Source: Defluviimonas salinarum (GTDB taxonomy: Bacteria; Pseudomonadota; Alphaproteobacteria; Rhodobacterales; Rhodobacteraceae). From it: a DNA stretch of 64,000 nucleotides. Numbering within the stretch: position 1 is the first letter of the stretch; every line of letters starts with the position of its first letter. The translations under genes were made by a program, and so were the position numbers. The stretch lies in the NCBI RefSeq assembly GCF_026013545.1, contig NZ_JAPDOG010000020.1:1-64000 (forward strand), in the 5' to 3' direction. Positions 9,111-18,723 of the stretch are shown piece after piece. The notes under the pieces are model-generated. The model was not told the origin of the DNA and did no database searches. It saw only the letters and a list, made by a program, of their open reading frames with translations.

Positions 9111-9329
9111 ATGAAGTTCTTCAAACTGTTCAAGAAGTTCCACAACGAAGAAGACGGCGCCGTGACCGTGGACTGGGTCGTGCTGACCGCCGCTGTCGTC
9201 GGCCTCGCCGTCGCCGCCCTTGCCGCGGTCCAGCAGGGCAGCGACGGTCTGGCCGGAAAGATCCAGGCCTGGCTGGATGGTTCGGAGGTTCCGGCCACCA
9301 TGCTCGGGGCATCCTCGACCACGCCGTAA
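9111..9329 (+). CDS. flp: Flp-type pilin 1
   Basis: 72 residues. A basic leader (MKFFKLFKKFHNEED) ends in glycine, after which the mature pilin starts AVTVDW and continues as one ~25-residue hydrophobic helix. This is the layout of Flp/type IVb pilins, cleaved after Gly by the CpaA peptidase. In classical Flp pilins positions +5/+6 are Glu-Tyr; here they are Asp-Trp. The tail is short and ends in STTP. The start ATG has GGAGAG upstream; an ATG 39 bases earlier would add a non-pilin extension. An intrinsic terminator follows, so the pilin can be made in excess over the rest of the machine. Confidence 0.9.
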   Translation: MKFFKLFKKFHNEEDGAVTVDWVVLTAAVVGLAVAALAAVQQGSDGLAGKIQAWLDGSEVPATMLGASSTTP

Positions 9330-9360
9330 TCCGGCACTTCGGTCACGCCGACCGAACGAG

Positions 9361-9390
9361 AGCCGCGCCTTCAGGGCGCGGTTTTTCGTT
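9361..9390 (+). terminator. Intrinsic terminator after pilin 1
   Basis: Stem CCGCGCC (9363-9369) with GGCGCGG (9375-9381), loop TTCAG, then TTTTTCGTTT. A classic rho-independent terminator, placed 34 bases after the flp stop. It should end most pilin transcripts while letting some read on. Confidence 0.85.
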
Positions 9391-9547
9391 TCCGATGCGG
9401 ACGGGCGTACAGCGCAAGAAATCGGGCGCAAAAATGACCGATGCCCGCCGCTTTGGCGCCATGATGCGCGGCTCTACTGGGCCGGGGGCGAGGGCAGATC
9501 TGGCGTTCAACCGCCGCAAACATCGCACGACGATTGCGAGGCATGAC

Positions 9548-9751
9548 ATGAAAATTTTGAGAAGATCAAAACGCTTCGCTGCCGACGAGGACGGCGCCGT
9601 CACTGTCGACTGGGTGGTCCTCACTGCTGGCGCCTGCGCTCTCTCCGTGGCCACGATGCTCGGAATGAAGGGAAGCATGAACAGCGTCGGCGATGCGGTG
9701 AAGCGTTATCTCGACACCAGGACCGTCCCCGAAACCATTCAGGCCCCCTGA
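9548..9751 (+). CDS. Flp-type pilin 2 (paralogue)
   Basis: 67 residues. It shares the block EDGAVTVDWVVLTA with pilin 1, including the Gly cleavage site and Asp-Trp at +5/+6, but the leader is more basic (MKILRRSKRFAAD) and the tail is different: SMNSVGDAVKRYLDTRTVPE. It could be a minor or alternative pilin, or a pseudopilin replacing the TadE/TadF proteins that are absent here. The ribosome site is weak (GCGAGG before the ATG). The 218-base gap before it holds the pilin 1 terminator, so it may have its own promoter. Confidence 0.8.
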   Translation: MKILRRSKRFAADEDGAVTVDWVVLTAGACALSVATMLGMKGSMNSVGDAVKRYLDTRTVPETIQAP

Positions 9752-9824
9752 ACCTCGACGGCCCGATAGAACGAGCCCCTGCCCAAGTGGCAATGTGCGT
9801 GGGGCCCGTCCACCGCTCGTGCGG

Positions 9825-9849
9825 CTCGGCACGGCATTTTCCTGCCGAG
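9825..9849 (+). other. Stem-loop after pilin 2
   Basis: Arms CTCGGCA (9825-9831) and TGCCGAG (9843-9849), 11-base loop. No T-run directly after it; possible mRNA 3' end structure in the 247-base gap before cpaB. Confidence 0.35.
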
Positions 9850-9998
9850 TGTTTCCCGGATGCGGGATATTCCTCCCTGCCGGCTCGCTTTGACCACCAT
9901 TTCGCCGTATTCTCCGCGGATATTCCACGATAAGCAGGCGGATGGGCGCACCCAGCGAAGGAGCGGCGCCTGAGGCCTATTCGACGAAAGGAATCGAC

Positions 9999-10871
9999 AT
10001 GCGTCTGGTTTTTGGTCTGGTCCTGGTGCTCGGGGTCGCCCTTGCAGGCTTTGCCGTCTACATGGCGCAAGGGTATATCGAGCAGGCTCAGGCGGAGCGT
10101 GACATGCTCGCCGCGAGGCAGGCGCAGGCGACGAAGCTCGTGGATGTCGTCGTGACCAAGCGGCCACTGAGATATGGCGACCGGTTTACGGCCGACGATC
10201 TCGAGGTGATCAAGTGGCACGAAGGCAAGGTCCCCGAAGGCGCCTTCAATGCCATTACCGCGCCGAAGGGCGGCGACGCCTCGATCGTGCCGGTCTTCTT
10301 GGAGGGTGAAACGCGGCCCCGCGCCGCGATGCGCAGTTTCCAGCCGTTCGAGCCGATGCTCGCGTCCAAGATCACCAATCCGGGAGTGGACGCCGGAATC
10401 ACGGCCACTCTCACCCCGGGCATGCGCGCCTTCGCCATCAGTGTCGACGTGACGTCCGGCGTCTCAGGCTTCCTGCGTCCCGACGACAGGGTCGACATCT
10501 ACTGGAGCGGCAATATCAACGGCCAGGACACGGCGAAGCTGATCGATACCAACGTGAAGCTGATCGCGATCGACCAGTCCGCCGATGCCGACCGCTCCGA
10601 AGAGACCAGAATTGCCCGCACTGTCACCATCGAGGCGAAACCGGAACAGGTGGCGGCGCTCGCGCTTGCCCAGCAGACCGGGCGCCTGACGCTGGCCCTC
10701 GTCGGCAGCGGTGACGAAACGGTCATCGGGGCGGTCGAGATCGACCGCAACAAACTGCTCGGCATCGTCGAAGCTGCGCCGGCGCCCGCAGTCGCGCCGG
10801 AACCCGTCTGCAGCGTCCGCACCAACAAGGGCGGCGAGATCGTCGAGACGGTGATCCCCTGCACCAACTGA
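9999..10871 (+). CDS. cpaB: Flp pilus assembly protein CpaB/RcpC
   Basis: 290 residues. An N-terminal membrane anchor (LVFGLVLVLGVALAGFAVY) is followed by a SAF-type domain starting VVVTKRPLRYGDRFTADDL, the usual CpaB opening, and then an RcpC beta-rich domain with GMRAFAISVDVTSGVSGFLRPDDRVDIYW. CpaB is a periplasmic part of the Tad apparatus that works with the secretin. The C-terminus has two cysteines (PEPVCSV, IPCTN) that could form a disulfide. ATG 9999 is preferred over the upstream in-frame ATG because AAAGGAA lies just before it. A terminator follows. Confidence 0.93.
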   Translation: MRLVFGLVLVLGVALAGFAVYMAQGYIEQAQAERDMLAARQAQATKLVDVVVTKRPLRYGDRFTADDLEVIKWHEGKVPEGAFNAITAPKGGDASIVPVFLEGETRPRAAMRSFQPFEPMLASKITNPGVDAGITATLTPGMRAFAISVDVTSGVSGFLRPDDRVDIYWSGNINGQDTAKLIDTNVKLIAIDQSADADRSEETRIARTVTIEAKPEQVAALALAQQTGRLTLALVGSGDETVIGAVEIDRNKLLGIVEAAPAPAVAPEPVCSVRTNKGGEIVETVIPCTN

Positions 10872-10895
10872 TCCGCCCGCGCGGAAACGAGGGCG

Positions 10896-10933
10896 CGCCG
10901 GTCACCCTATGTGGTGGCCGGCGTTTCTTTTTT
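10896..10933 (+). terminator. Intrinsic terminator after cpaB
   Basis: Eleven-base stem CGCCGGTCACC (10896-10906) with GGTGGCCGGCG (10913-10923), one G-T pair, six-base loop, then TTTCTTTTTT. Strong rho-independent terminator that separates cpaB from cpaC. Confidence 0.9.
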
Positions 10934-11083
10934 CACAACGCGTGTGGGAGTGTTGCCCCACGCCCACATAAAGAACTTTGTGCAAACACTTGATAGTTGC
11001 AAACAAACGCAGGTTCCCGCAATCTTGCTGCAAGCCGGGCAAATTCGACCCGTTCCTGAAGAAGTGACGGAGAGGCAGGTCAC
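10934..11083 (+). promoter_or_regulatory. Probable cpaC promoter region with repeated TGCAA motifs
   Basis: Since a strong terminator precedes it, cpaC needs its own promoter here. The region has TGCAAAC twice (10981-10987 and 10998-11004), CGCAATC, and a near-palindrome CTTGC-T-GCAAG at 11024-11034, possibly a regulator site. A short GTGGG/CCCAC stem lies near its start. No consensus -35/-10 pair is clear. Confidence 0.4.
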
Positions 11084-12508
11084 ATGAGCACGAAGAAAAT
11101 ATTTGCGGCAGGATTGCTGGGCGCGACGCTCACGCTGGCCATCCCCGCTTCCGCCGGTGCGGAAACTCTGAAAATCGTCAGTGGTTCGGTAGCGAGTGCA
11201 CTTGTCGTCCCCATGAACCGCGCGGTAGTGGTCGAATCAGACGTACCGTTTGCCGAGCTTTCGATCGCCAACCCCGGAATCGCTGACATCTCGACGCTCT
11301 CGGACCGGACGATCTATGTTCTCGGCAAGGCCCCGGGGCGCACGACGCTCACGCTTCTCGCGCCGGATGGCAAGCTGATCACCAATGTCGACGTCCAGGT
11401 CTCGCTTGATGTCGCGGAGTTCAAGGAGCGCCTTGAACAGATCCTTCCCGGCGAGAAGATCGAGGTTCGCACCGCGAATGACGGTATCGTTCTGTCGGGC
11501 ACCGTGTCCTCGACGCAGGGGCTCGACCGGGCGCTCGATCTGGCCGAACGCTATGCGCCGGGGCGGGTTTCGAACCTGATGGGAGTCGGCGGGGTTCAGC
11601 AAGTCATGCTGAAGGTCCGATTCGCCGAAGTGCGGCGCGGCGTCGCGAAGCAGCTTCAGGCCGGCGTCGCCGCCTCGGTATCGACGTCCGACCTGGCCGG
11701 TGCCTTCGGTCTCGGGCCATCGGCCGGCCTAGCGCTCGGCGAAACGAACGATGCAACAGGGCTCGCCCCGATCAGCCCCAGTGTAATACCGAACTCCGAG
11801 AATACCGGACAGGCGCTTCTCGGCTTCTCGGCCGGTGCGTTCGAATTTGGTATCCTGCTCGAGGCGCTTGAAAGCAAGGGTCTGGTGCGCACGCTCTCCG
11901 AACCGAACCTGACGACGCTGTCGGGTCAGGAGGCCAGCTTCCTCGCCGGTGGCGAGTATCCGATCCCGGTGCGCGGCGACAACAACACGATATCTGTCGA
12001 TTACAAGCCGTTCGGTGTCGAACTGGCCTTTACGCCCCGCGTGGTCGACGGCGATGTCATCAACCTGATGATCAACGCCGCGGTGTCGGGCATCGACCCG
12101 ACCGTAAGCGTCACGGCCGCCGGCATCTCGGTCAACGCCTTCCGTCGCCGCGAGGCCGAGACCACGGTCGAAATGCGCGACGGCGAGAGCTTCGCGATTG
12201 CCGGCCTGCTCCAGGACGACTTCACCGACCTGAACGACCAGGTTCCGTGGCTCGGCGACATTCCCGTCCTCGGGGCGCTGTTCCGCAGCACCGACTACCA
12301 GCGCAACCAGTCCGAACTCGTGATCATCGTCACGCCGCATCTCGTCACGCCGACCCGCGGCGAGGCGCTGGCGCTGCCGACCGACCGCGTCCGGCCGCCG
12401 AGCGAGGCCGAGTTGTTCCTGTTCGGCAAGACCGCGTCGTCCGGCGGTGCCGTCGGCGAAGTCGCCAAGCAGGACTATTCCGGTTCCTACGGCTACGTGA
12501 TGGAGTAA
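11084..12508 (+). CDS. cpaC: Tad pilus outer-membrane secretin CpaC/RcpA
   Basis: 474 residues with a signal peptide (IFAAGLLGATLTLAIPASAGA). The N-terminal domain (about 30-110) has DRTIYVLGKAPGRTTLTL typical of CpaC. A BON-like part follows (GIVLSGTVSSTQGLDRAL), then the secretin core: RTLSEPNLTTLSGQEASFLAGGE YPIPV is the conserved block, and VPWLGDIPVLGALFRS and ELVIIVTPHLVTP close it. It forms the outer-membrane pore for the Flp pilus. The start has GGAGAGGCAGG upstream. The OmpA-like lipoprotein starts four bases after the stop, so they are co-translated. Confidence 0.95.
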   Translation: MSTKKIFAAGLLGATLTLAIPASAGAETLKIVSGSVASALVVPMNRAVVVESDVPFAELSIANPGIADISTLSDRTIYVLGKAPGRTTLTLLAPDGKLITNVDVQVSLDVAEFKERLEQILPGEKIEVRTANDGIVLSGTVSSTQGLDRALDLAERYAPGRVSNLMGVGGVQQVMLKVRFAEVRRGVAKQLQAGVAASVSTSDLAGAFGLGPSAGLALGETNDATGLAPISPSVIPNSENTGQALLGFSAGAFEFGILLEALESKGLVRTLSEPNLTTLSGQEASFLAGGEYPIPVRGDNNTISVDYKPFGVELAFTPRVVDGDVINLMINAAVSGIDPTVSVTAAGISVNAFRRREAETTVEMRDGESFAIAGLLQDDFTDLNDQVPWLGDIPVLGALFRSTDYQRNQSELVIIVTPHLVTPTRGEALALPTDRVRPPSEAELFLFGKTASSGGAVGEVAKQDYSGSYGYVME

Positions 12509-12512
12509 GACG

Positions 12513-13187
12513 ATGCCAATGACAAAGAGCCTCCTCCTCCTCTCGGCCGGCTTCGTAGCACTCGCTGGCTGCTCGAAGGAAACCAACATGGGCCGGGCCT
12601 TCTATGCCGAGGCCGGATCCGAGATCGAGACCAGCGACTTCGGCAATGCGACGATGAACAACACGCTCGTGCAGACCGGCCAGAAATCCTATGCGATCGA
12701 TCTAACGCGCCGCTTCGCGGCCGATGTGCCGAACACCGTGAACTTCGCCTTCGACAGTTCCCAGCTCGACGGCGAGGCGCAGGCGGCGCTGCGGCAGCAG
12801 GCCCACTGGATCCGTCAGTTCCCGGAAGTGCGGTTCCGCGTCTACGGCCATACCGACCTTGTCGGATCGAACGCCTACAACAAGGCGCTCGGCTTGCGTC
12901 GCGCGCAAGCAGTCGTGGCATATCTGTCGAGCCAGGGTATCAGCCGCTCGCGGCTTGAGGCTGTCGCCTCGTTCGGCAAGACCCAGCCTCTGGTCTTCGT
13001 CCAGGCGCCGGAACGGCGCAACCGGCGTACCGTCACCGAGGTGTCCGGCTTCGTCGAAAAGCATCCGACGATCCTCAACGGCAAGTACGCCCAGGTGATC
13101 TGGCGCGAGTATGTGCGCAGCGCCGAGCCGGTTCACAGCCAAGCGCAAGTGACGGAGGGCGCCGCTGCGGCTGGCTCCGGCAGCTGA
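12513..13187 (+). CDS. OmpA-family lipoprotein in the Tad locus (CpaD position)
   Basis: 224 residues. The lipobox ALAGC at about residues 16-20 marks a lipoprotein. The C-terminal half is an OmpA peptidoglycan-binding domain: NFAFDSSQLDGEAQAALR, VYGHTDLVGS and GLRRAQAVVAYL with the (D...R) residues that hold diaminopimelate. In other Tad loci this slot is taken by the lipoprotein CpaD, so it probably anchors or pilots the secretin to the wall. That role is inferred from position. It starts four bases after cpaC and is followed by a strong stem-loop. Confidence 0.88.
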   Translation: MPMTKSLLLLSAGFVALAGCSKETNMGRAFYAEAGSEIETSDFGNATMNNTLVQTGQKSYAIDLTRRFAADVPNTVNFAFDSSQLDGEAQAALRQQAHWIRQFPEVRFRVYGHTDLVGSNAYNKALGLRRAQAVVAYLSSQGISRSRLEAVASFGKTQPLVFVQAPERRNRRTVTEVSGFVEKHPTILNGKYAQVIWREYVRSAEPVHSQAQVTEGAAAAGSGS

Positions 13188-13213
13188 TTTCTGCCGAGAT
13201 TGTTTCTGTGTAT

Positions 13214-13241
13214 GGGCGGACTTTGGCAACAAAGTCCGCCC
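13214..13241 (+). other. Strong perfect stem-loop between ompA-like gene and cpaE
   Basis: Perfect 12-base stem GGGCGGACTTTG (13214-13225) / CAAAGTCCGCCC (13230-13241) with loop GCAA, a GNRA tetraloop. No T-run follows (AATTCACC), so it is more likely an mRNA stabiliser or processing barrier than an efficient terminator. The 261-base gap then has an AT-richer stretch (about 13265-13305) that could hold a promoter for cpaE. Confidence 0.7.
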
Positions 13242-13448
13242 AATTCACCTCATCGTCCACCCACAACGCATAATTACGATCTTTTAGCCCCAATATTGCC
13301 AAGATTCTCGCGGAGTTTCGAAACTCGGGAGCAATGGCGCGGCGCCCGAGTCGCGCCGGGTGAACGGAATTGGCCATATGGGATGCAGAGCGGACGCTCG
13401 ACGCCCCCGGTTTGAAAGACGCACCCGCGTAGAGAAGGACATGTGTTA

Positions 13449-14696
13449 ATGAGCAGCGTAGCAGCATTGCAGCCGGAGCCGGCGCCGATCGTCGCTTGCA
13501 CAATTTCGCGCGATGTCAGCAACTTCGACCTCCTCATCGAGGATATGGAAACGGAGCTCGGCGAAAGCTGGGGTGACCTGACGTTCGACGATGCGGCGCA
13601 GTTCCTCAATCAGCCGGACGCCGATTCGCTCGAGTTCGTCGCCATCGCGGTCGACACGCAGGACGAGAACGACCTTGCGCGGATCTCCGGCATCATCACG
13701 ACTGCGAAGGACAAGGGCGTGAAGGTGATCCTGATCGCCGAAGAGGTCAGCCCGATCGCGCTGCACCAGCTTCTCAAGCTCGGCGCCGACGATTTCGTCC
13801 CCTACCCCCTGCCCGAGAACGCCCTGCGCGAGGCGATCGAGCGGGTGAACCGGGCGCCGGCCGTCGCCCAGGTCATGCACGAGCCGGCCCAGACGCCGGG
13901 CTTCAAACCGAAAGGCGATCGCAACGGCGTGATCCTGCCGGTCCACGGCCTCGCGGGCGGATCCGGAGCGACGACGCTAGCCGTGAACCTAGCGTGGGAA
14001 CTCGCGACCGTCCAAAAAGACGACTCCCCGCGGGTCTGTCTGCTCGACCTGGACTTCCAGTACGGTTCGGTCTCGACCTATCTCGATCTGCCCCGGCGCG
14101 AGGCAGTCTACGAGATGCTCTCGGACACGACCTCGATCGACAATGTCAGCTTCATGCAGGCGCTTCTTCCGTTCAATGACAAGATCCATGTCATGACCGC
14201 GCCGTCGGAGATGCTGCCGCTCGACATCGTGACCTCGGAGGACATCAACCGGGTGCTCGACGTGGCGAAGGCCAATTTCGACTTCGTGGTGGTCGACATG
14301 CCCTCGACGGTCGTGCAATGGACGGAAGCCGTCCTTAACCAGTCCCACGTCTATTTCGCGATGATGGAGCTCGACATGCGTTCGGCGCAGAACGCGCTGC
14401 GGATGATCCGGGCGCTCAAGGCCGAGGAACTGCCCTACGAAAAGTTGCGTTACGTTCTCAACCGGGCACCGAAATTCACCGACCTGTCCGGCAAGAGCCG
14501 GGTGAAGCGTCTGGCGGAAAGCCTTGGAATCACGATCGAGCTTCAGCTCCCGGACGGCTCGAAGCAGGTCACCGAGTCCAACGATCACGGCCTTCCGCTT
14601 GCGGACACGGCAGCGAAGAACCCGCTGCGGCGGGAGATCGTCAAGCTCGCGAAGTCGATCTACGAGCTGAACAAGGCCGCCGAAGCCGCCCTGTAA
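13449..14696 (+). CDS. cpaE: Tad pilus localisation ATPase-like protein CpaE/TadZ
   Basis: 415 residues. Residues 1 to about 130 form an atypical receiver-like domain (EFVAIAVDTQDENDLARI, VKVILIAEEVS). The rest is a MinD/ParA-like domain: LAGGSGATTLAVNLAWEL is the P-loop, VCLLDLDFQYG is the switch, and FVVVDMPSTV is Walker B-like. Both lysines of the deviant Walker A (KGGxGKT) are missing, as in some CpaE/TadZ proteins, so ATP binding or hydrolysis may be weak. CpaE places the pilus machine at the pole. ATG 13449 sits nine bases from AGAAGGA; a GTG two codons upstream is too close. Confidence 0.92.
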   Translation: MSSVAALQPEPAPIVACTISRDVSNFDLLIEDMETELGESWGDLTFDDAAQFLNQPDADSLEFVAIAVDTQDENDLARISGIITTAKDKGVKVILIAEEVSPIALHQLLKLGADDFVPYPLPENALREAIERVNRAPAVAQVMHEPAQTPGFKPKGDRNGVILPVHGLAGGSGATTLAVNLAWELATVQKDDSPRVCLLDLDFQYGSVSTYLDLPRREAVYEMLSDTTSIDNVSFMQALLPFNDKIHVMTAPSEMLPLDIVTSEDINRVLDVAKANFDFVVVDMPSTVVQWTEAVLNQSHVYFAMMELDMRSAQNALRMIRALKAEELPYEKLRYVLNRAPKFTDLSGKSRVKRLAESLGITIELQLPDGSKQVTESNDHGLPLADTAAKNPLRREIVKLAKSIYELNKAAEAAL

Positions 14697-14711
14697 CCTG
14701 GAGAGACCGCA

Positions 14712-16151
<1,440 letters not shown>

Positions 16152-16157
16152 ACGCGC

Positions 16158-17126
16158 ATGATCATCAGCCCCACCCCGATCATCTATGCACTGATCTTCC
16201 TGGCCGTGCTTCTTCTGGTCGAGGGCATCTACCTCGTCGTCTTCGGCAAGTCGATTTCGCTGAACTCGAAGGTGAATCGGCGGCTCGATCTGCTCGATAA
16301 GGGCGGCAAGCGCGAACAGGTGCTCGATCAGCTTCGCAAGGAGGCGAGCCAGCACCTCAAGGCAAGGGGCATTCCGCTCTACTCCGTCCTCGCCAGCAAG
16401 GCACAGAAGGCCAACATCGCGTTCTCGCCGAAGGCCCTGATCGGCATGATGATCCTCCTGTCCTTCGTCGCCTTCCTGGGGCTGAAGATCGGCACCTCCG
16501 CCTCGACCCCGATCCAGATCGCCGTGGCCTTGGTGATGGGCGTCGGCGCGGTCTATCTCTGGATCGCCCGCAAGGCCAAGAAACGCATGGACCTGGTCGA
16601 GGAACAGCTTCCGGACGCGGTGGAACTCATGGTCCGCTCCCTGCGCGTCGGCCACCCCTTCTCCTCGGCGATCCAGATCGTCGCCAAGGAAGTCGCCGAT
16701 CCACTCGGGTCCGAGTTCGGCATGATCGCAGACGAGAGCGCCTACGGTCGCGATATCACGGAATCCCTCAAGGATCTCGCTGAACGCATGGACATGCAGG
16801 ATCTACGCTTTCTCGCAGTCGCCGTGACGATCCAGCAGCAATCCGGCGGCAACCTCGCCGAGATCCTCGACGGCCTCGCCAAGGTGATCCGCGCCCGGTT
16901 CCGGCTGTTCCGGCGCGTCCGCGCCATCACCGCCGAAGCGAAATGGTCCGGTGCGTTCCTGTCGTTGTTCCCGTTCGGCGTTCTTGCGGTGATCCAGGTC
17001 TTCAAGCCAACCTATTTCGACACCGTGAAGGACACTGCTGCCTTCATCCCGGCGGCGCTGGTCGTCTTCACAATGCTCGGAATAAACTTCATCTTCATGA
17101 AGATGATGGTCAACATCAAGGTCTGA
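16158..17126 (+). CDS. tadB: Tad inner-membrane platform protein TadB
   Basis: 322 residues with a GspF-like domain. Hydrophobic segments lie at about 6-26, 93-111 and 113-131 and two more at the C-terminus (about 265-285 and 295-315). The T2SS-F block between them reads LPDAVELMVRSLRVGHPFSSA and LAVAVTIQQQSGGNLAE. It forms the inner-membrane core with TadC and contacts CpaF. Its start is six bases after the cpaF stop. Confidence 0.94.
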   Translation: MIISPTPIIYALIFLAVLLLVEGIYLVVFGKSISLNSKVNRRLDLLDKGGKREQVLDQLRKEASQHLKARGIPLYSVLASKAQKANIAFSPKALIGMMILLSFVAFLGLKIGTSASTPIQIAVALVMGVGAVYLWIARKAKKRMDLVEEQLPDAVELMVRSLRVGHPFSSAIQIVAKEVADPLGSEFGMIADESAYGRDITESLKDLAERMDMQDLRFLAVAVTIQQQSGGNLAEILDGLAKVIRARFRLFRRVRAITAEAKWSGAFLSLFPFGVLAVIQVFKPTYFDTVKDTAAFIPAALVVFTMLGINFIFMKMMVNIKV

Positions 17127-17141
17127 GGGGGGCTGACCGTT

Positions 17142-18125
17142 ATGCTCAACGCGATCAACGACTTCCTGATCGAGAGCTTTGGCCCGCTCGGCCCGCTCTT
17201 CGCGGTTGCCGTGCTCGGCGTGCTGCTGATCGCGGCCGCCCTGCCGACGATTCTGAAGAAGCGGGCCGATCCCTACGCCAAGCTGCGCGATACCGCGGGC
17301 CCGGCCGCCGGAACCGTCCGAACCCCGGAAAAGAAGACGCTGCGGGCGGCACGTGGCTCGGACAAGCTCGACAAGTTCGCGACTTTCCTCGAACCCAAGA
17401 CCGCAGAGGAAATGAGCACGTCGCGGCTGAAGATGACCCGTGCCGGCTATCGCGGCCGCGACGCGGTTCGGACCTTCCACGCGATCCAGTTCATCCTCGG
17501 CATCCTCTTCCTGCTCGCAGGCGTGGTCTACGCCATCTTCGCCTCGGCCAGCGATGAGATATCTTCCGTCAAGCTGATCCTCTCCGTCATCATACCCGGT
17601 GCGGTCGGCTACTACCTGCCGCGATACTGGATCGAGCGCCGGATACAGACCCGCCAGCAGGAGATCCAGAACGGCTTTCCCGATGCGCTCGACATGCTTC
17701 TGGTCTGCGTCGAGGCAGGCCAGTCGCTTGATCAGGGTATCATCCGGGTTTCCAAGGAACTAGCCGCGGGTTATCCCGCCCTCGCCGAGGAGTTCGAGGT
17801 CGTCTCCCAGGAGATCAAGGCCGGCAAGGACAAGCCCTCGGTCCTGCGTGCCTTCGCCGAGCGGTCCGGTGTGCAGGATGTCGCCTCGTTCGTCACCGTG
17901 ATGATCCAGTCGCAGACCTTCGGCACCTCGATCGCCGAGGCTCTGCGGGTCTATGCGTCGGAAATGCGCGACAAGCGGGTGATGCGGGCCGAGGAGGCTG
18001 CGAACAAGCTGCCGACCAAGATGACTCTCGGTACGATGCTCTTCACCGTGCCGCCGCTCCTGATCATCCTTGTGGGGCCCTCGCTCTACGACATGCTCCA
18101 GCTGTTCGCGAATTTCGGTCCCTGA
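17142..18125 (+). CDS. tadC: Tad inner-membrane platform protein TadC
   Basis: 327 residues. It has the same GspF-like domain: GFPDALDMLLVCVEAGQSLDQG and MIQSQTFGTSIAEALRVYASEMR, with membrane segments at about 16-34, 125-145, 148-165 and 295-320. It is the partner of TadB, 15 bases upstream. The conserved 'KLPTKMTLGTMLFTVPPLLIILVGP' C-terminal span (given here in part) is typical. The TPR lipoprotein gene starts four bases after its stop. Confidence 0.94.
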   Translation: MLNAINDFLIESFGPLGPLFAVAVLGVLLIAAALPTILKKRADPYAKLRDTAGPAAGTVRTPEKKTLRAARGSDKLDKFATFLEPKTAEEMSTSRLKMTRAGYRGRDAVRTFHAIQFILGILFLLAGVVYAIFASASDEISSVKLILSVIIPGAVGYYLPRYWIERRIQTRQQEIQNGFPDALDMLLVCVEAGQSLDQGIIRVSKELAAGYPALAEEFEVVSQEIKAGKDKPSVLRAFAERSGVQDVASFVTVMIQSQTFGTSIAEALRVYASEMRDKRVMRAEEAANKLPTKMTLGTMLFTVPPLLIILVGPSLYDMLQLFANFGP

Positions 18126-18129
18126 CTTC

Positions 18130-18696
18130 ATGACATTGCGCATTCTTGGACTTGTGGTCGCGATCGGCCTCCTGGCGGGCTGCGAGTCGACCGGCGGCCA
18201 AGCCGCAATGGGCGACTCACCCTTCGCTCCATCAGGCACGGTCAAGGGCGAGGAGGCGGTTGACGGCCTCATCGTCGGTCACCGGCTGATGGAAGCCAAG
18301 GAGTACGAGATGGCGCTCAAGGCCTACATGCGCTCCGCCTCCGAACATGGCCTGACCGTCGACGTGCTATCAGCAATCGGCTCTGCCAACCTCCAGCTCG
18401 GCCGGCTCGGCCAGGCGGAGACCATTCTTCGCCGCGCAATAGAAACGGACGAGACCTTCGTGCCCGCTTGGAACAATCTCGGCGTCGTGCTGATGGAGCG
18501 CGGCGAGGTCGCCGAGGCGAGCCGCGTCTTCAAAGCCGCTTTCGCTCTCGACAGTGGCCGATCGGACGCCATACGCGATAATCTGCGTCTCTCGCTCGCC
18601 AAGCTCGAAGAACCGGCCTATGATGATTCCGACAATAGCGAATTTTCGCTGGTGCGGCGCGGGCACGGGCAATTCCTGCTCCTCACCAAACACTGA
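18130..18696 (+). CDS. tadD: TPR lipoprotein TadD (first copy)
   Basis: 188 residues. A lipoprotein signal (LVVAIGLLAGC) is followed by about three tetratricopeptide repeats, best seen in AIGSANLQLGRLGQAETILR and NNLGVVLMERGEVAEASRVF. TadD proteins are pilotins needed for Tad assembly. The ATG at 18130 is four bases after the tadC stop and gives a full signal; the upstream frame runs inside tadC. Confidence 0.88.
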   Translation: MTLRILGLVVAIGLLAGCESTGGQAAMGDSPFAPSGTVKGEEAVDGLIVGHRLMEAKEYEMALKAYMRSASEHGLTVDVLSAIGSANLQLGRLGQAETILRRAIETDETFVPAWNNLGVVLMERGEVAEASRVFKAAFALDSGRSDAIRDNLRLSLAKLEEPAYDDSDNSEFSLVRRGHGQFLLLTKH

Positions 18697-18723
18697 GGCA
18701 CGAGGCAGCAAAGGACGCAGACA

